A stretch of 64,000 bases of DNA, taken from positions 375,481 to 439,480 of the forward strand of contig VZTG01008541.1 in NCBI GenBank assembly GCA_013397845.1, written 5' to 3'. Positions 1 to 13,000 of this stretch are shown piece after piece. Within the stretch, counting starts at the first letter, position 1, and each line of letters opens with the position of its first letter. The DNA comes from Melanocharis versteri. Its lineage: Eukaryota > Chordata > Aves > Passeriformes > Melanocharitidae. The notes under the pieces were generated by a model, which searched no databases, was not told where the DNA came from, and was given only the letters and a program-made list of their open reading frames with translations. The translations under genes and the position numbers were made by a program.

Positions 1-556
1 GACCCTCGCCCCTTATGAGGGATCTGGGCTACGGGTCCCGCCGGGATGGATGGGGATCCCCAGCCTGACCCCCACCCCGGTGCAGCTCCGGTCCAGTGGA
101 GACCCCAATACGACTTGCGCTGCGGTGCGGGGGCGGCGGTAGTCTCTGGACCCCTCCCGTTAGGGCTGGGGAACGCACTTGCTTGGCCCCGATCCCCGCC
201 TCGATCTCATGGAGACCCCCCGTTCGGCCCCCGCTCTGGAGGGGGGTGGTGTCTGGAGTCACCCGGGATGGATGGGGAGCCCCCAGGTGACCCCCATCCC
301 CGACACGGTGCAGAGCACATCCCGTGCTCCCTGCAGTGGTGGGGGGGGGCGTGCGACCCTCGCCCATTTTGGGGAGGGGTCTGGGCTCCGAGTCCCCCTG
401 CTGTGGATGGGGAACCCACCAGCCTGACCCTCATTCCCACCCTGCTTCCATGGAGACCCCAGTGAGACCCTTGCCCCTCTTGAGGGAGGTGGTGTCTGCA
501 CTCCCCTGCGATGGATGGGGAGCCCCGGCCTGACCCCCATCCCTGGTGTGGGTTGG
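1..556. repeat. GC-rich minisatellite, about five degenerate ~115-bp units
   Basis: The first 0.55 kb is a degenerate tandem array. The anchor 'tggatggggagcccc' or a close variant recurs near 48, 161, 267, 401 and 511. Each copy also carries a 'tggagacccc' box and a 'gaccctcgcccc...gggtctgggctc' box, giving a period of roughly 105-135 bp. The array runs off the left edge, so its true size is unknown. Chance open frames in several registers come from the low stop density of this sequence and are not taken as genes. Confidence 0.75.
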
Positions 557-3500
557 CACAGGGAGGCGCGGGGGGCAGCCCTCCTGGGGGGCTGGGGCTG
601 GCTGTGCCCCCAGCCATGTCAGTGCCTGGGTACAGGCTGGGCCCGGGTTTCGTGGCTCCCGGGAGCCCCTGGAGCACCCAGCTCAGTGGGGCCTTTCCTT
701 GCTGCGGGGCTGTGCTGAGCAGTGGCAGCAAACAGCCCTGGCACCCTCTGCCCCAAAGCTCTGCCCCAAAGCTCTGCCCTGGCACTTGCCCGGGCTCAGC
801 TTTCCCTGTGTCCCCAGGGGCTCAGCCTTTATGGTGTTGTCACCACGCGCAGGAGCAAAGTCTGTGGGGCTCAGCAGCTGCTGCTCTGTGAGCTGGCCAA
901 CGCTTGTGACAGCCTTCCCCCTGTGTGTGGGGGGGTCTGGAGCCTCCTCAAGGCCTGGTGGATGTGTGTATCCCTGGATGCCATGTGCTGCTCTCGAGGA
1001 TCTGGCCCCACGAGAGAAAGGTGCAGCCCCACGGGGTTGAAGCTGCCTCGGGCTGCTGCGAGAGGTCCCAATCTGCTGAAGTCTCTCCATGTGGGCAGTG
1101 TAGCTGTGGCCAACAAGGTGCCCTGGGAACATCCAGTACCTCCTGTGTGGTTTGTAGAGGTGGAGGCAGGCCTGGCAAGGCAGAGAGCTGTGGTGTGTTC
1201 CTGGCATGGGAAAAGGCCCTGGCAGTCAGATATGCTTGTGTGGGCAGAGGCAGTGCTGGACGTGGTCTGTGTCAGGTGATGGTGGGGGATAGGATTTTCA
1301 ACTGAGTGCTGAGGGATGGTTCCTGGAGTCTCTTTTGATGAGAATGAGAGCTGCTTCATTTGTGCTCTCCTCTTCTTCTACTGTGCTTCCAGGTATGGCT
1401 TTTATTCTAGGCTGTAACTTCTTTCCTTTTCATTGCAGCTGCAATTCCCACGAAAACTTTTAATCTGAATTTTCTCACCTAATCCTGCCTATCCTGGGAT
1501 CAAAGCTGGTGATAAGAGCATGGCCCTGTTGTTATTGTGAGCTCAGCCTTATTAAAGGAATATCCACAGCCTACAGAGCTGTAATGACTAACCTGAGCCT
1601 CACAGCTCCGTAGTGCATATTTGCACAACCTCTTTTTCTCTCTGCACCTGCTCACATCCCTCTCACTGTGAGTGCCCTTGCTTTGGAGGATGACAGTGAG
1701 TAACACCAGATTCTTCCACATCTCTGGCAGCCAGAGCCAGGACCCAGGCTGAGCCCGTGGCCTCACTTCGTGAGCAAAGCCCCTTGTGTGGTATCTTTAT
1801 GGCTATCTTGTGGTCAGTGATGGTGGGATGTACAATTCTGATGGACACAGATGTGCTGGCAGAAGCTTTGGTACAGAAGGGTTATGGTCAAAGCAATCCA
1901 AGAGAAGTATGGAATAGGCTACAGCTGTGACAATGCATTTGTTAGCTTAGCAAAGGCAGTGCTAACAGGATTTGACTGGACTTGTGTTTTAGTCTCAGTA
2001 GAGTGTTTTGTTAACTTCTTCCTCTGCTGATGGTACATGTCAGGAAATGGCAGTGTTGGAGACCATCCTCACCAGTCCTGCTGGGCGTGGGCTCTGGTGC
2101 TGTCTCCTGGCCACTTGCTGTGAGCTTGCTCTGCTGGCCCAGCCCTGGGCAGCCCAAGGGGAAAGGAGTTGGTCTCTAGATGGGGTGAGATATTTCCCTG
2201 TTCAACACAGCCTTACCTACAGCCAATTTGAACAGCTGCACGTGAGGTGAGGCCTCCCAGCACTGAGATCCCTTTCCAGTGCCTTGGTGGCAGGCACCTT
2301 GCAGAGGGATCTGGGACTGTCAGTGGGGCAGAGGAGACAGCTCACATTATGTTTCCAGTATTTTGGCTCCACAAGGCCTCTTAAGGAAAATTAGATGTTT
2401 TGCCCTCAAAGATACATCCTTTCAGAGACTCTGCCCTTTTGTCTTCTCTCTCTTCCCTGTGCAGTAAGGTTTATTCACAGAACCACGGATGGGTTTGGTT
2501 TGTAAGGGACCTCTAGAAGTCTCTGGTCCACCTGACCTCCTGCTCACAGCAGAGCTGACTTGAGGCCTTGTTGTTCAGGGCTGTGTCCATTTGGGTTTTG
2601 AGGACCTCCAGGCAGTCTGTGGCCTTTTCCCAGGCTGCAGCACTCCTCTGGAGAGTCACCTGCTGTCCCTGCAGCTGTCCTCTCCAGCTGTCTGTAGCTG
2701 CTTGAGGGACGTGCCAGAACACTTTGTCAGGTGTTCTGATGCCTTCCTGCAGCATTTGGGCAACAGGTAGAGAGACCTGATGACCATCTGTTTTTTACCA
2801 CTTCCACGTCTTCTGTTTTTTTTAATCACTGTCTTAGTATTGTTAAGGCAGTTTGGACATACTCTGCTCAAGCAGGCTGTACCTCCAAGCCTTTTTTGTT
2901 GTGCTTCTGATAGTACTTGCAAAGCTTTTTTTACCCACTCACCCCCTTCCCCTGCGTTTGACACTATTTTGGCTGTACAGACACCAGGAGAATTTTCCCT
3001 TGGACTTGATCACTGAGTGGAGTTGGTTCTTGAAGCTGAATTGCTCTCCAGATGGCATTGCTGCTAAGGGTGTACTTAGACTTGTTACTCCTTTCTCTGT
3101 TGCAAAGCCTTGACACTTAGTGCTTGGGGGGATCCTGGTCTTACGAGATGTGAGGGGATCCAAACCCTTTCAAACTCCTGCCAGGATGGCATTCTGGATG
3201 GATGAGAATGCTGCTGATTACTATCTTAAAATCTACTGCTATGGTTAGCCGCAGATAATGCTGAGATTGAGGAATGTTGTCAGTTATATTTGAAGTGTTG
3301 CAGGGAGTCTCCTGGTGAACCTAATTCCAGGCAGTTCTGTGGGATTTCTGAAATTTGTCCTTCTTCAACTTTCTTGAAACTGAGGTGAAGTTTCTGGAAT
3401 GCACGCTCAAAATCCAGTTTGGTCATTCCTGCCTTTGAGGAATTTACAGGAGCCTCATGGTTGTGTTTTGCACCACCAGCTGCTCAGTGCTGGAGGATTT

Positions 3501-6500
3501 AGACTTTCTGGGTTCGGGATGACTCTGATACTGCATTTGAGACCTGCAGCCCTGAGCTTGGGCTCCCGCTGTAGGAAAATCTAGTGGATCTTCTCTCCTG
3601 GCTTTGGGACTATCATAAAACAATTGGTGGAGTCTTGATGCTGCTGGTGATATTCTGGAAAGGCTCTGTTTTTCCCCTGTGTGCCAGTTCCTCTTGTGTA
3701 GACAGTCCCAGTCACACGTGAAGACTGGTCTGAAGGAGATGTGGTGAAAGCTGCTGCAGTTTGCACTGATTGAGAGCCAATAATAGATTTGGAGGTGAGA
3801 CAAGGTTCACCAAATCCTGCCTGCAAAGCACAAGGACTTGACCAGTGGCATCTGCAAGAGCTGTAGCTGGCTTGGAGTGAGTCACTGCATGTAAAACCTC
3901 CAAGTCACAGAAGGCTTACAGATCCCGTGGTCAGTTGTTTAATCATGTGTTTATGAGCTTGTCCAACTCCGATTTCCAGCTTTTCACGTCCTTGTGTGCA
4001 TTTGTCTGGATATCTAAGGAGTTGTCAGCTGTAGATCTTCTTACTTTGTGATTTTTTTTCAGATGGGTCATGTCTCCCCGTTTCTTTTCAGTGAACAAAA
4101 TAGGTTTAGCACTGGAGGGTGTTTTCTAAACCATGGCTGATTCATGAAGCAGTGGGATTCTTGAGTTACTGTGTCAGATTTTTTTTTTAATTTGAAACAT
4201 CTCACCTCTTCCAATAACTGTTATCAATTGTGGACAGTAGCCAAGAATGAGACAGTGATGGTCTAACATGGCACTGTGTGCAAGTAGCACTGTACTGAAT
4301 GTCACCAAGTGGGCTTTGTGCTCTTCGAAGACTGAGTTTGCAGCTCAGAGAGTTGCCTCTCCAAAAACACTAGTAAGTAATAAAATCCTTTCTGCTCCTT
4401 TCTGGAGAATTTTGACTGGACTGAAACCTGGTCCACAGTAGTGTGCTTAGTTTACTGGTGATTCTTTGTAAATTCATTTGAGTTGAAGTGAGTTAGCCGA
4501 TACGTAATAGTTTGCAGTGCTTGAATTTAAAATGCTATCAGCTGTCCAGATAAACTCAGATAACTTCACAGCAGTGAAGTTGGCTTCTGCTGTACTCACC
4601 ATTCAAAGTATAATATTGTTAATGAAAATATGTTGACTGAAACCATGCTGGTAGGACATGATATTACTTTCTTAATGTTTTAGTGATTGAACTGTGTATT
4701 GACACTGTTGTTTTTGTTGAGAAATACTAGGTGGGGTGTTACTGTTTATTCAAAAATTTGGCACAAAAAAAGAAAAGCTTCTTCCAGAGCTCTGCTAAGG
4801 TCTTACAGACCTTGTAGATGGGAGGTGGCTGAAGTGTTGATTTAAGTGTCTTTTGCAGTTACTAGTTAATTATTTTCATATTTCAAATGATCTCTAATAG
4901 TGAAAAAGATAATAATTCCACCTTCAGAAGTATTGAAAATCTGAATCCATATCCATGAACAAAAGTCCAGGACAGCTACCCAAGCAGTTGCTGTTCCTTT
5001 GCTGGAGGAAAGCAGTAACTGAATGGCTGTGGGATTTTTTGTGGGCTGTAAAGACTTCACTGTTCACTTCATGGGGAGGGAGTAACAACAGCATTTTTTT
5101 CTTGCTGTCTGTTTTTAATTAAATGTTTGATGGTAGATCCTCATTTCTGTAGGTAGGCCACATATTCCCCTGCTAATGGTTACCTGAGTTACAGCACCAC
5201 TGATGTCTTTAATAAGCTGGATAAAGTCCCAGGTAGTCACTTGGATGTGCTTAAGTGTCCTGGCAGAGATGTTGCACTTTGAGCTTCCAGATCTGAGAGA
5301 AGATGCCACATGCCCCCTTTTTTGGCAGAAAGGGCTGGGCAGGTCTGGTAGTCACAGGTACTGGGTTTGGCAGGCAGTGTCCTGTTCTGTGCCAGTCCTG
5401 CACGCTTGGGGAGGACCCTCAGCTGTCCCATCACTTCTTTGGAAATGCTTGCTTGCTGCCTGAGAAGCATTCTGCTGTGGACTGTTGTGCAAGAGACTTT
5501 GCTCTTTTAACTTGTTCTTCCCAAGAATATATCTGTTACTGAATACTCCAGCGAGTACTTACACCTGAGTAAGGAGTTCCCAGATGGAGCAGTCATGTTT
5601 GCTGTAAAGCGCAGGATTTCAGCATACTGCCTCCTCTTGGTTTGGCCAAGTCATGTTGCAGTGTACTCTCCTTGCTGCCAGTTACGAGGCTGGAAAAGAG
5701 GAAGATTTTGAGCAGACCAGTGACCAAACCCCAGTGACTGAGCTGTGCATTAGCTGGTCCTGGAATAAGAGAGGCGATGACTTGTGGTGGATCATTTCAG
5801 CACCTGCCAGAAACAATAAGCTATTCTGTTTCTGTTGTAGAAGGTGAGAAAAGACTTTACCAGAGATAAAGTGCACGCTCTGTTTGCAGCTTAACTCACT
5901 GTGAAGCTCAGCAGAAGGCCCAGACGAATCTGACTGCCTGGGGCAGACAGAAGTAGAGCTTCTTACCTTGCTGCAGCTGAGCAGCTGTAATTTCTTCAGG
6001 TTGAGTTTGATTTCAGAGCAACCCACAGAACTGGAAAATACCATTCTTTCCTGTTTTGAGAGCCGCCTTCCTCATCCTTATCAGCTGGTAGTTGAAAGCC
6101 ACTATAAAGAATTTATTGTCAGGGACATTCCGTGCTTTCCCACTCAGACTGTTTGTCAGCATCACCTTGGGTCCAGCCTCAACTCTTAACTCCATCAGCT
6201 TTTCCAGGTTCTTTTAAATATATCAAGAGTTGGCATTCATCTGACCTATATCACCTTGGAGCTCTGCTGCAGCAGGTTGAAAAGAAACAAAAGGAAAATA
6301 CTTCTAAAACCTAAATGTTAAGCTGCAGAACTTAAAACCGCTGGAATTTTAGGAGGTCCAAAGTATAAATTGGTTCAAAGTAGAATTAGGTGGATTCACA
6401 GAGGATTTGCCCAGTACAGACTCTTAACAGGGACATTGTCAGTGCTGCTCAAGACAAGTGGTTCTTCAGGAGCTGAGTCCTTGATTGGAGGATGTGCTGA

Positions 6501-9148
6501 AGAGGAACATCCTGTTAGTTGTGCTTCTTATACTCTCTCCCCACGTATCCATTCTTGGTGTGAGTAGGAACAGGATATTCGAGTACATGGTCCTTTCTTT
6601 GGACTGACTGCAGCAGTCCTGAGCTTTGCGCATCCTAAGAGGTTTTGGTTCCTCCGCCAGAATGCGTGAGCTGTTCTGGGAGGATTCAGCCAGAGCTGAT
6701 GAGAGGGGACAGGACCTCGAGCACAGGGGGCGAGTGCTGTGCTTCCAACCAGAGCGTGTGAGTGAGTGCTCTTACTGCAGCCTTGCCTCTACAGAAAGGT
6801 CTGTCCCAGCCATATCCCAATAGTTTGGAGTTGCCTTAATCTGCAGAATACTTGTTCTTTTTAAGACTTTTCTGTTGGTCAAGGACGTTGCCATTAAATC
6901 GGAGGTTTGTCTTGCATTGAATCACCCAAAGTTTGAAAGCAGTGTTAAGGTGTGCACTGTTAAACCAGATGCCTTGGTCCACTTGTAGAGCCCATGAGTT
7001 ACATGACAAGTTCATAGATTGTTGCTTGCATTATGCTCTGGGAGGGAATGCCCAAATGGATTTCTTATGCTCCAAATGTTTCCAGGGTCTATTTCTACCA
7101 AGCAAAGACTAGGCCAGCTGAAAGTGGCAAATACCTTAGGAGTATCACCTTAGTGGTTTGTTGCAGACTTGTGCAGAGCGTCTGAGGTGATTCTGAGGGG
7201 TATGTTAGCTCCATTAAGTACACTTATAAATAAATTTTCCTTCTTCATCTGGATGCCTTGAGGTTTTTTTGCTTATTATTGTGGGGTCTGCTGTCTGTCT
7301 GTGAATCTGGGTGGGGGATATCTTTGAGCAGGAGGCCCTGTTCATATTCTGAGCAGCAGAAAAAACCTGTGTTTATCATCTTGGGAGGGTTCTCGTCTGC
7401 TTCAAATCCTTAAGACTCTTCTTTCAGATGTCTTTGTTTCTATTTCACTTTGTTCTTATTTTTGTCAGCCACCTTAAAACATGTATTAGAACCTGTATTG
7501 GCCTGGAATTGGCTTATTCTAAAAGTTTTCTCTCATCTTGTAACTAAAAGTGAACAGAAACACCAAAGTCTTTAGAGATGAAACTTGCTGAGCATTTCTG
7601 AAGATTACATTTGCTTTAGTTTCTGTTCATGATTGTGGGAACTGTGCTTTATCTGCCACCAGGAAACAGAAAACATTACTGTGTATTTAGATAAAATAAA
7701 GAGGCAGTGGCTTTGAAATCCAGTTGTTGGGTATGATTTCCTTAAATTCCTGCTTGAGTAAGTTTCAGAAGTTGGGTATGTTCTCTGTCCAGGTATGTTT
7801 TGTTTAGTTCTGAGCAAACCATTTGTGAATGAGAACTTGGTTGTCTTTTCAGAGGGAAGGATATAAAAAAAGAATTAAACAGCCATCATCAGTGAAATTA
7901 TTTCAGGCTTCCTCCTTCACTGATATAGATGAGTTATGCCCGCTGAAAGCCCAAGTAGACAAGAGTACTGAGACTTCTCATTTAGGGCTTAAAACAGTGC
8001 TGAATTTAGAATTGGAATTACCCTGATAGGGAGGGATAGGTTGTTGCCGCACCATTTGATTCTAGTGCCTTTTTTGTTGTGTCTCCTTAGAGCCTGTTTG
8101 AGGACATGATGTTACTTCAAGTCTTACACTGCCTTACCCCTTGCAGACTCCAGCTCCTTCTCCCTTTCCCTCTTTGGGTTTGTCAACCATTACCTCCTTG
8201 TGGGAGTATAATTCAGTTTTAGACCATATTATTTGCCTCATCTCGAAGTCTTGACCTTTCTGTCTTATGATAATGTCAACCATGAGGAGCTGGGCTGTAA
8301 CTTTCCCTCCGAGGTTGGCAGTCTGCATCACACCTTCCTGTTCAAGTGTACTGTTTGTGCCCAGCAAAGTCACGCTGGTCTTTTTTCCTGGCTCTGCATT
8401 GCACACTTGTGTCTATCTTGCTACTTGTTCTTCTTATGACTGCTTTTAATGTCAGAGCTTACCACCTTTCTTCTTGCCACTCTCCAGAACTCCTCCTGGT
8501 TCTAACTTAAGCTTTTCCAATTGTTCCATGTGTGAATATTAGCTGATGTAGTTTTGGGGCTATGCAGTAGCTGTAGTTACACTATAACATTGTTTGTATC
8601 TGTCCTCTGACAAGATTAATGCATCTTACCACCCTGTATCTGATTAAGACTCACACTTCAGGGCTTGAAAGGAGTTTTTTCTACCTCTACGTTTAAGAGA
8701 AGAAAGGTATTTTAAAAATTAAAAATGTGTTAGCTCCGTAAGAACAGATCAGGAGAAAGGACAGACCAGATTATTTGGATAGAGAAGAAGGCAGGGCTGG
8801 GGGTGTTATCGCAGAACATCAGTGTGGAGCCTCCTGAACTGGTGCTTGAGCAATTTCTATACCCCAGTGTATCATTTAGCATAACAAGTCTCTTCGCTGT
8901 GCTGTGGTGAGGTGTGTGAGAGCTGGAGTGTTCCCAAAGGTGTGTTATACCAAACTACTGCATCCTGTTGCTGACTTTTGTACCCTCACAAGTAGAGGTG
9001 ATTCACCTGCTGGTGTCTGGTATCCTGGTTATGGCCTGGCAGCATTCCTGGGCCTTGTTTTACTCCAGCAGTGTTTGGAAGAGTGGACAGTTCATGTTCT
9101 ATGTTAGACTGCTTTTCATTAACTTGTAAGTCTCTCTCTCATTTCCAG
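557..9148 (+). other. Region upstream of the ZMYM3 start codon; no coding gene seen
   Basis: About 8.6 kb lies between the minisatellite and the first coding exon. The part to about 1.3 kb is GC-rich, and the rest is AT-richer and intron-like. The coding exon is preceded by a clear splice acceptor, so at least one untranslated ZMYM3 exon must lie further left, here or outside the window. I could not identify it with confidence. Apart from one CR1 remnant near 2.5 kb I see no conserved protein fragment on either strand. Confidence 0.6.
2472..2650 (-). mobile_element. CR1 LINE 3'-end fragment (degenerate)
   Basis: The + strand reads as the reverse complement of a CR1 tail: a 'cacagaaccacgg...aagggacctctagaagtc' start, then 'gtgtccatttgggttttgaggacctcca', matching the usual avian CR1 3' UTR. 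The match fades after about 2650. It is a 5'-truncated, non-coding copy. Confidence 0.6.
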
Positions 9149-10045
9149 TTGCCATCTTCTAAATGGATTCCAGTGAATTTTCAGGATCTTTGGACCCCCT
9201 GTCCTTGCCTGACAAACCGCTCATTGGTGATCTCCCTGCTGACATGGAGTTTGGTGAAGATCTCCTGGGCTCCCAAACAGCTTCTACCCAGGAAGTTTCA
9301 GTTCTTCAGCCCCCTGGCTGGGATCAATCCAAGCAGATGACTGCAGATGAGGACTTGGACCTTGTAGTGAAAGCAGACAGCGTGTCTGAACTGAATAAAT
9401 CAAATGACCGTGTTCTAGAGAAACCTGGTGTCTTGGATATGCTGGAGAAACCTGATGTCTTAGATGACTTGAGTAAAACATCTGACTTGGTGGAACTAGA
9501 TAAACCAGAGGGTCTGGATGGGCTGTGTAAGGCACAACCTTCCCAGGACGTGGAGGGTGGACCGGCAGACTCCTCTGCCCTGTCCAGAGAAGCCATTGGT
9601 CCAGAAACAGGGAAAGAAGGGGAGGATGCACCAAAAAATTATTCTGGGGATGTAAAGGAAGACAGTGCTGCTGCTATTCCTGCACTGTCTAGTGACAATG
9701 CCACTGAATCACCTCAACAACCTGTTCCTGACTCCAGGGACCTCAGCAGTGTCCCAGCCACGGAAGAAACCACAGCACAGTCCTCAAGTCCCACAATGCC
9801 CCCACCCCAACTCAGTCTTAAACAAACAAAGAAGATGAAGTTGAAGGCACCAAGGAAAAGCTCACCTGTGCAGAGGGAAGGGCTGGCGGGGGAGGCAGAG
9901 GTGGAACCGAGCCCAGACAACAGAACTGCAGCTTTGCCCCCTGAGCCTGTGGAGGAAAACCGGGCAGAGGAAGGGGATAATAAGGGGAAGAACTCCCTTA
10001 AAGAAAACAGTGTAGTCAAAGCACAGGAAGCCTTACCACCAACAG
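9149..10045 (+). CDS. ZMYM3: ZMYM3 first coding exon: acidic, Pro/Ser-rich N-terminal region
   Basis: The acceptor 'atttccag' at 9147-9148 is followed by 14 nt of 5' UTR and the ATG at 9163. The exon encodes aa 1-294 plus one base and ends at an AACAG|GTAAG donor. The conserved opening (LPDKPL, DMEFGEDLL) is followed by poorly conserved low-complexity sequence, including a nonapeptide repeat at aa 77-120 and a basic, NLS-like stretch (KKMKLKAPRK). Most of the length difference from human lies here. If the donor is missed, the frame runs on 22 codons to a stop at 10113. Confidence 0.95.
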
Positions 10046-13000
10046 GTAAGTTGTTGGCTCAGCAGAACATGGCTTCCTTTAGCTCAGGAGGTCATCCACC
10101 TACACACTGCTGAAGCTGGAGTCTGCTTTGCGCTCCAGCTCATCCCCTGCTATGGAAATAGCCAACTCTTCTGATGGTCTAGATTTGGGCAAAGTCTCTT
10201 ATGTAAGAGGAATCATGCTCTGGTGTGCACAAGCTCTTCTCTGGCTTTCATGGCTTTAGCTGATTTTTGGTGCTCGTGGAAGCAAGGAGCTTCTACAGTA
10301 AAGCTGTGGCTACACATTAGCTTAGCTCACACTCTTCGTCACTGGAGCCTTTGCTGGAACTGAGGGTCACCAGCAAGTGTTTCCAATAGTTCCTCTGCCC
10401 AGGCTGGCCATCCCCAGGAGATGCTCAGTCTTGGTCAGAAGCAGTTGGAGGTAACTGCCCATCCAGCCTGCCTCCCCCATGCAGGGAGGTCTCCCCCTTA
10501 CAGGGTTCCTCCCAAGCTGTGTGTTTGGATCTGCAACTACAGGGTGTGGGTTTAGGAACCTTGCACCACCAGAAGTGTACTTGATAGCCAGGACAGGCTG
10601 AGGCTTCATGTGGTGACTGACCCAAAGGGTCATTTGGAGAACACCTGTGCTCTTCTGTTGGAGAAAAGCAAGATGTTAGATGCAAGCTTCTTCTGTGCTT
10701 CTGTTCCAGGAGAAAGCCTGTCTGGGAAGGGAAGCGAGCTGCCAGCTGAGAAGGTGAGGAGAATGCAGTCAAGTATGTATGGTACAGGAGCATAGAGCGT
10801 GGCTGGCTGTTGTCAGACTCTGTGAGGGACCCTGGCTGTCTTGTCAGCCCTCTGGAAAGGAGTTTGCATGACTCCTGTGACAGAATGATCCCTGTGCGCT
10901 GCCACTATGCTGTAATGTGGCTTCAGTGTGTCCCTGCTACCCCGAGCTGGAATGTCATTCTCATAAGCCTACTTCCCCCTCTCCTCTGTCTTGCCAACTC
11001 TGATCAGGTATCCATGGAGTTTTATCCATTTGCAGCCTAGTTCTTGGGAAACCAAATCCCAGAAGCTGGAACTTCACCATAATTTGGGATATTTATTCAT
11101 GGTTTTCCTAGCTGATAGTTAGCCTAACTATTTTCTGAATGTCTTCTAGGAGCAGAAAAGAAGCGAACGACCCAGAAGATCAGAAACTGCCAGGCCTGAA
11201 ACTGTGAACTCCTCTGAGAGCAGTGAGTAGCTGGGGTTGGCCAATGCCTGTTTTCAGCCAGAGAAAATGGCCCAGGTCCATTGTGGACGGGTGGTTCATG
11301 GTGTGAGTACAGTGGGAACTCTGGAACTTCTGTGCAGACTTCCCTTCTACACAGGACAGGTCCTTTCAGCCCACAAGTCTTCATCCTGGGATACTTGCCT
11401 TGCTTTCTCAGGGCATTTAGATCAAAGCAGGGAGTGTTGTAGTGTTTTTACAGTGGTGTGTGGGCACCAAGCACTAAGTAACAGGATGAGATTCAGGGGC
11501 GTTCCCAGGAAATCCATCTTCCATCTCCTCACCCAGGAACTTTCTTCCTTTCTCTCTATGACAGCAGGCTGTCTGAAGGAAGGTTGCATCTTGGGCATTT
11601 TCCTGCAGAAGTACACGAAGTCTCTGTTCTTTGAGATATTGAATGTCAGCCTGCCATTCCCTATTATTTGTGTGTTGCTCCTTTATTGCCTGCCTGTGCT
11701 AGAATCTGGTGATCAGCTCGTTCCCTTTTAGGTCTAACAGTTCTTACAGGGTAGAAGTTCACACTCTGGGCTTCTGCTCAACCCTGGCATATCATGACTT
11801 CCTAGAGAGGAATTGTATTTAAGCCTGGTTTGTTTAAACACCTCTTGATTAATCTCCAGTTACAACAGAATTTCTTTTAAGGGCCCCTTTATCATTCCAC
11901 CCAGACAGGAACAAAGTACGTAGAGGGACTCTAGAAAGGTGACTCAGAAAATCTCAGCGTGTGTCTCATGGCAGAGATTCTCACTTCCTAATGAGGGGTT
12001 TCTGATCTTCCTCTGCTGCTTTGCAGTTCCAGTCTCTGACGAAGACTCTGATGCAATGGTGGATGATCCCAACGACGAGGATTTCGTTCCTTTCCGTACG
12101 CGGCGCTCCACTCGGATGTCCCTGCGCACGCAGATGGCGCAGCGAGCCGCCCGCTCCACCTTCACCAAGATGACATGTGCCAACTGCCGGACCCCGCTGC
12201 AGAAGGGCCAGACTGCCTACCAGCGAAAAGGGCTTCCTCAGCTCTTCTGCTCCAGCTCCTGTCTCACCACCTTCTCAAAAAAACCACCTGGCAAGAAGAT
12301 ATGCACCTTCTGTAAAAAGTGTGTGTTCATTCCCCTTTCCTCAGTGCTCCCATGCTTGTGACCCCACTCACCTGCTCCACAGCTCTCCTGCCAGTCCCCT
12401 TCCTATGGCCCTCGTTCACCCACATCACTCCTGCCCACTGCCAGCTGCTGCCTCATGTCTTCTTTCGCACACTGCCTATCCCATGCTCCCTACACCCTCT
12501 TCACATTCTTGCTGTTCCCTGCCTGTCCCCAGACTTAGTGCCCCATATTCCAGCCTCCCCTCAAAACAACCTCCTGCATGCTCTGTCTTCAGACACCACT
12601 CCTCTGGGCCAGGACAGAAGCTGCTGTGAGACAGTTCTTGCCAACTTTTTGGGACACCAGAAAGTCCTGTGCATTGCAGTGAGCCATCCTGTCCCTCTGT
12701 GGCAGGACTCACATGTCCCTGCACTAACACATCCCCTCCTGACCCCCAGGGAGATCTGGAACACCAAGGACTCTGTGGTTGCCCAGATTGGTTCAGGTGG
12801 CTCTTTCCATGAGTTCTGCACCTCTGTCTGCCTTTCCCTCTACGAGGCCCAGCAGCACAGACCAGCACCTCAGTCTGCAGATGCCTCGGACACCAGCCGC
12901 TGCAGTGTTTGCCACAAACCTGGCGAGGTAAACAAATCCCTTGTCCTTCCCATGTCCTGGGTGAAGTGCTTAGGATGCACAGCATTTAGTCTTGGTCAAG

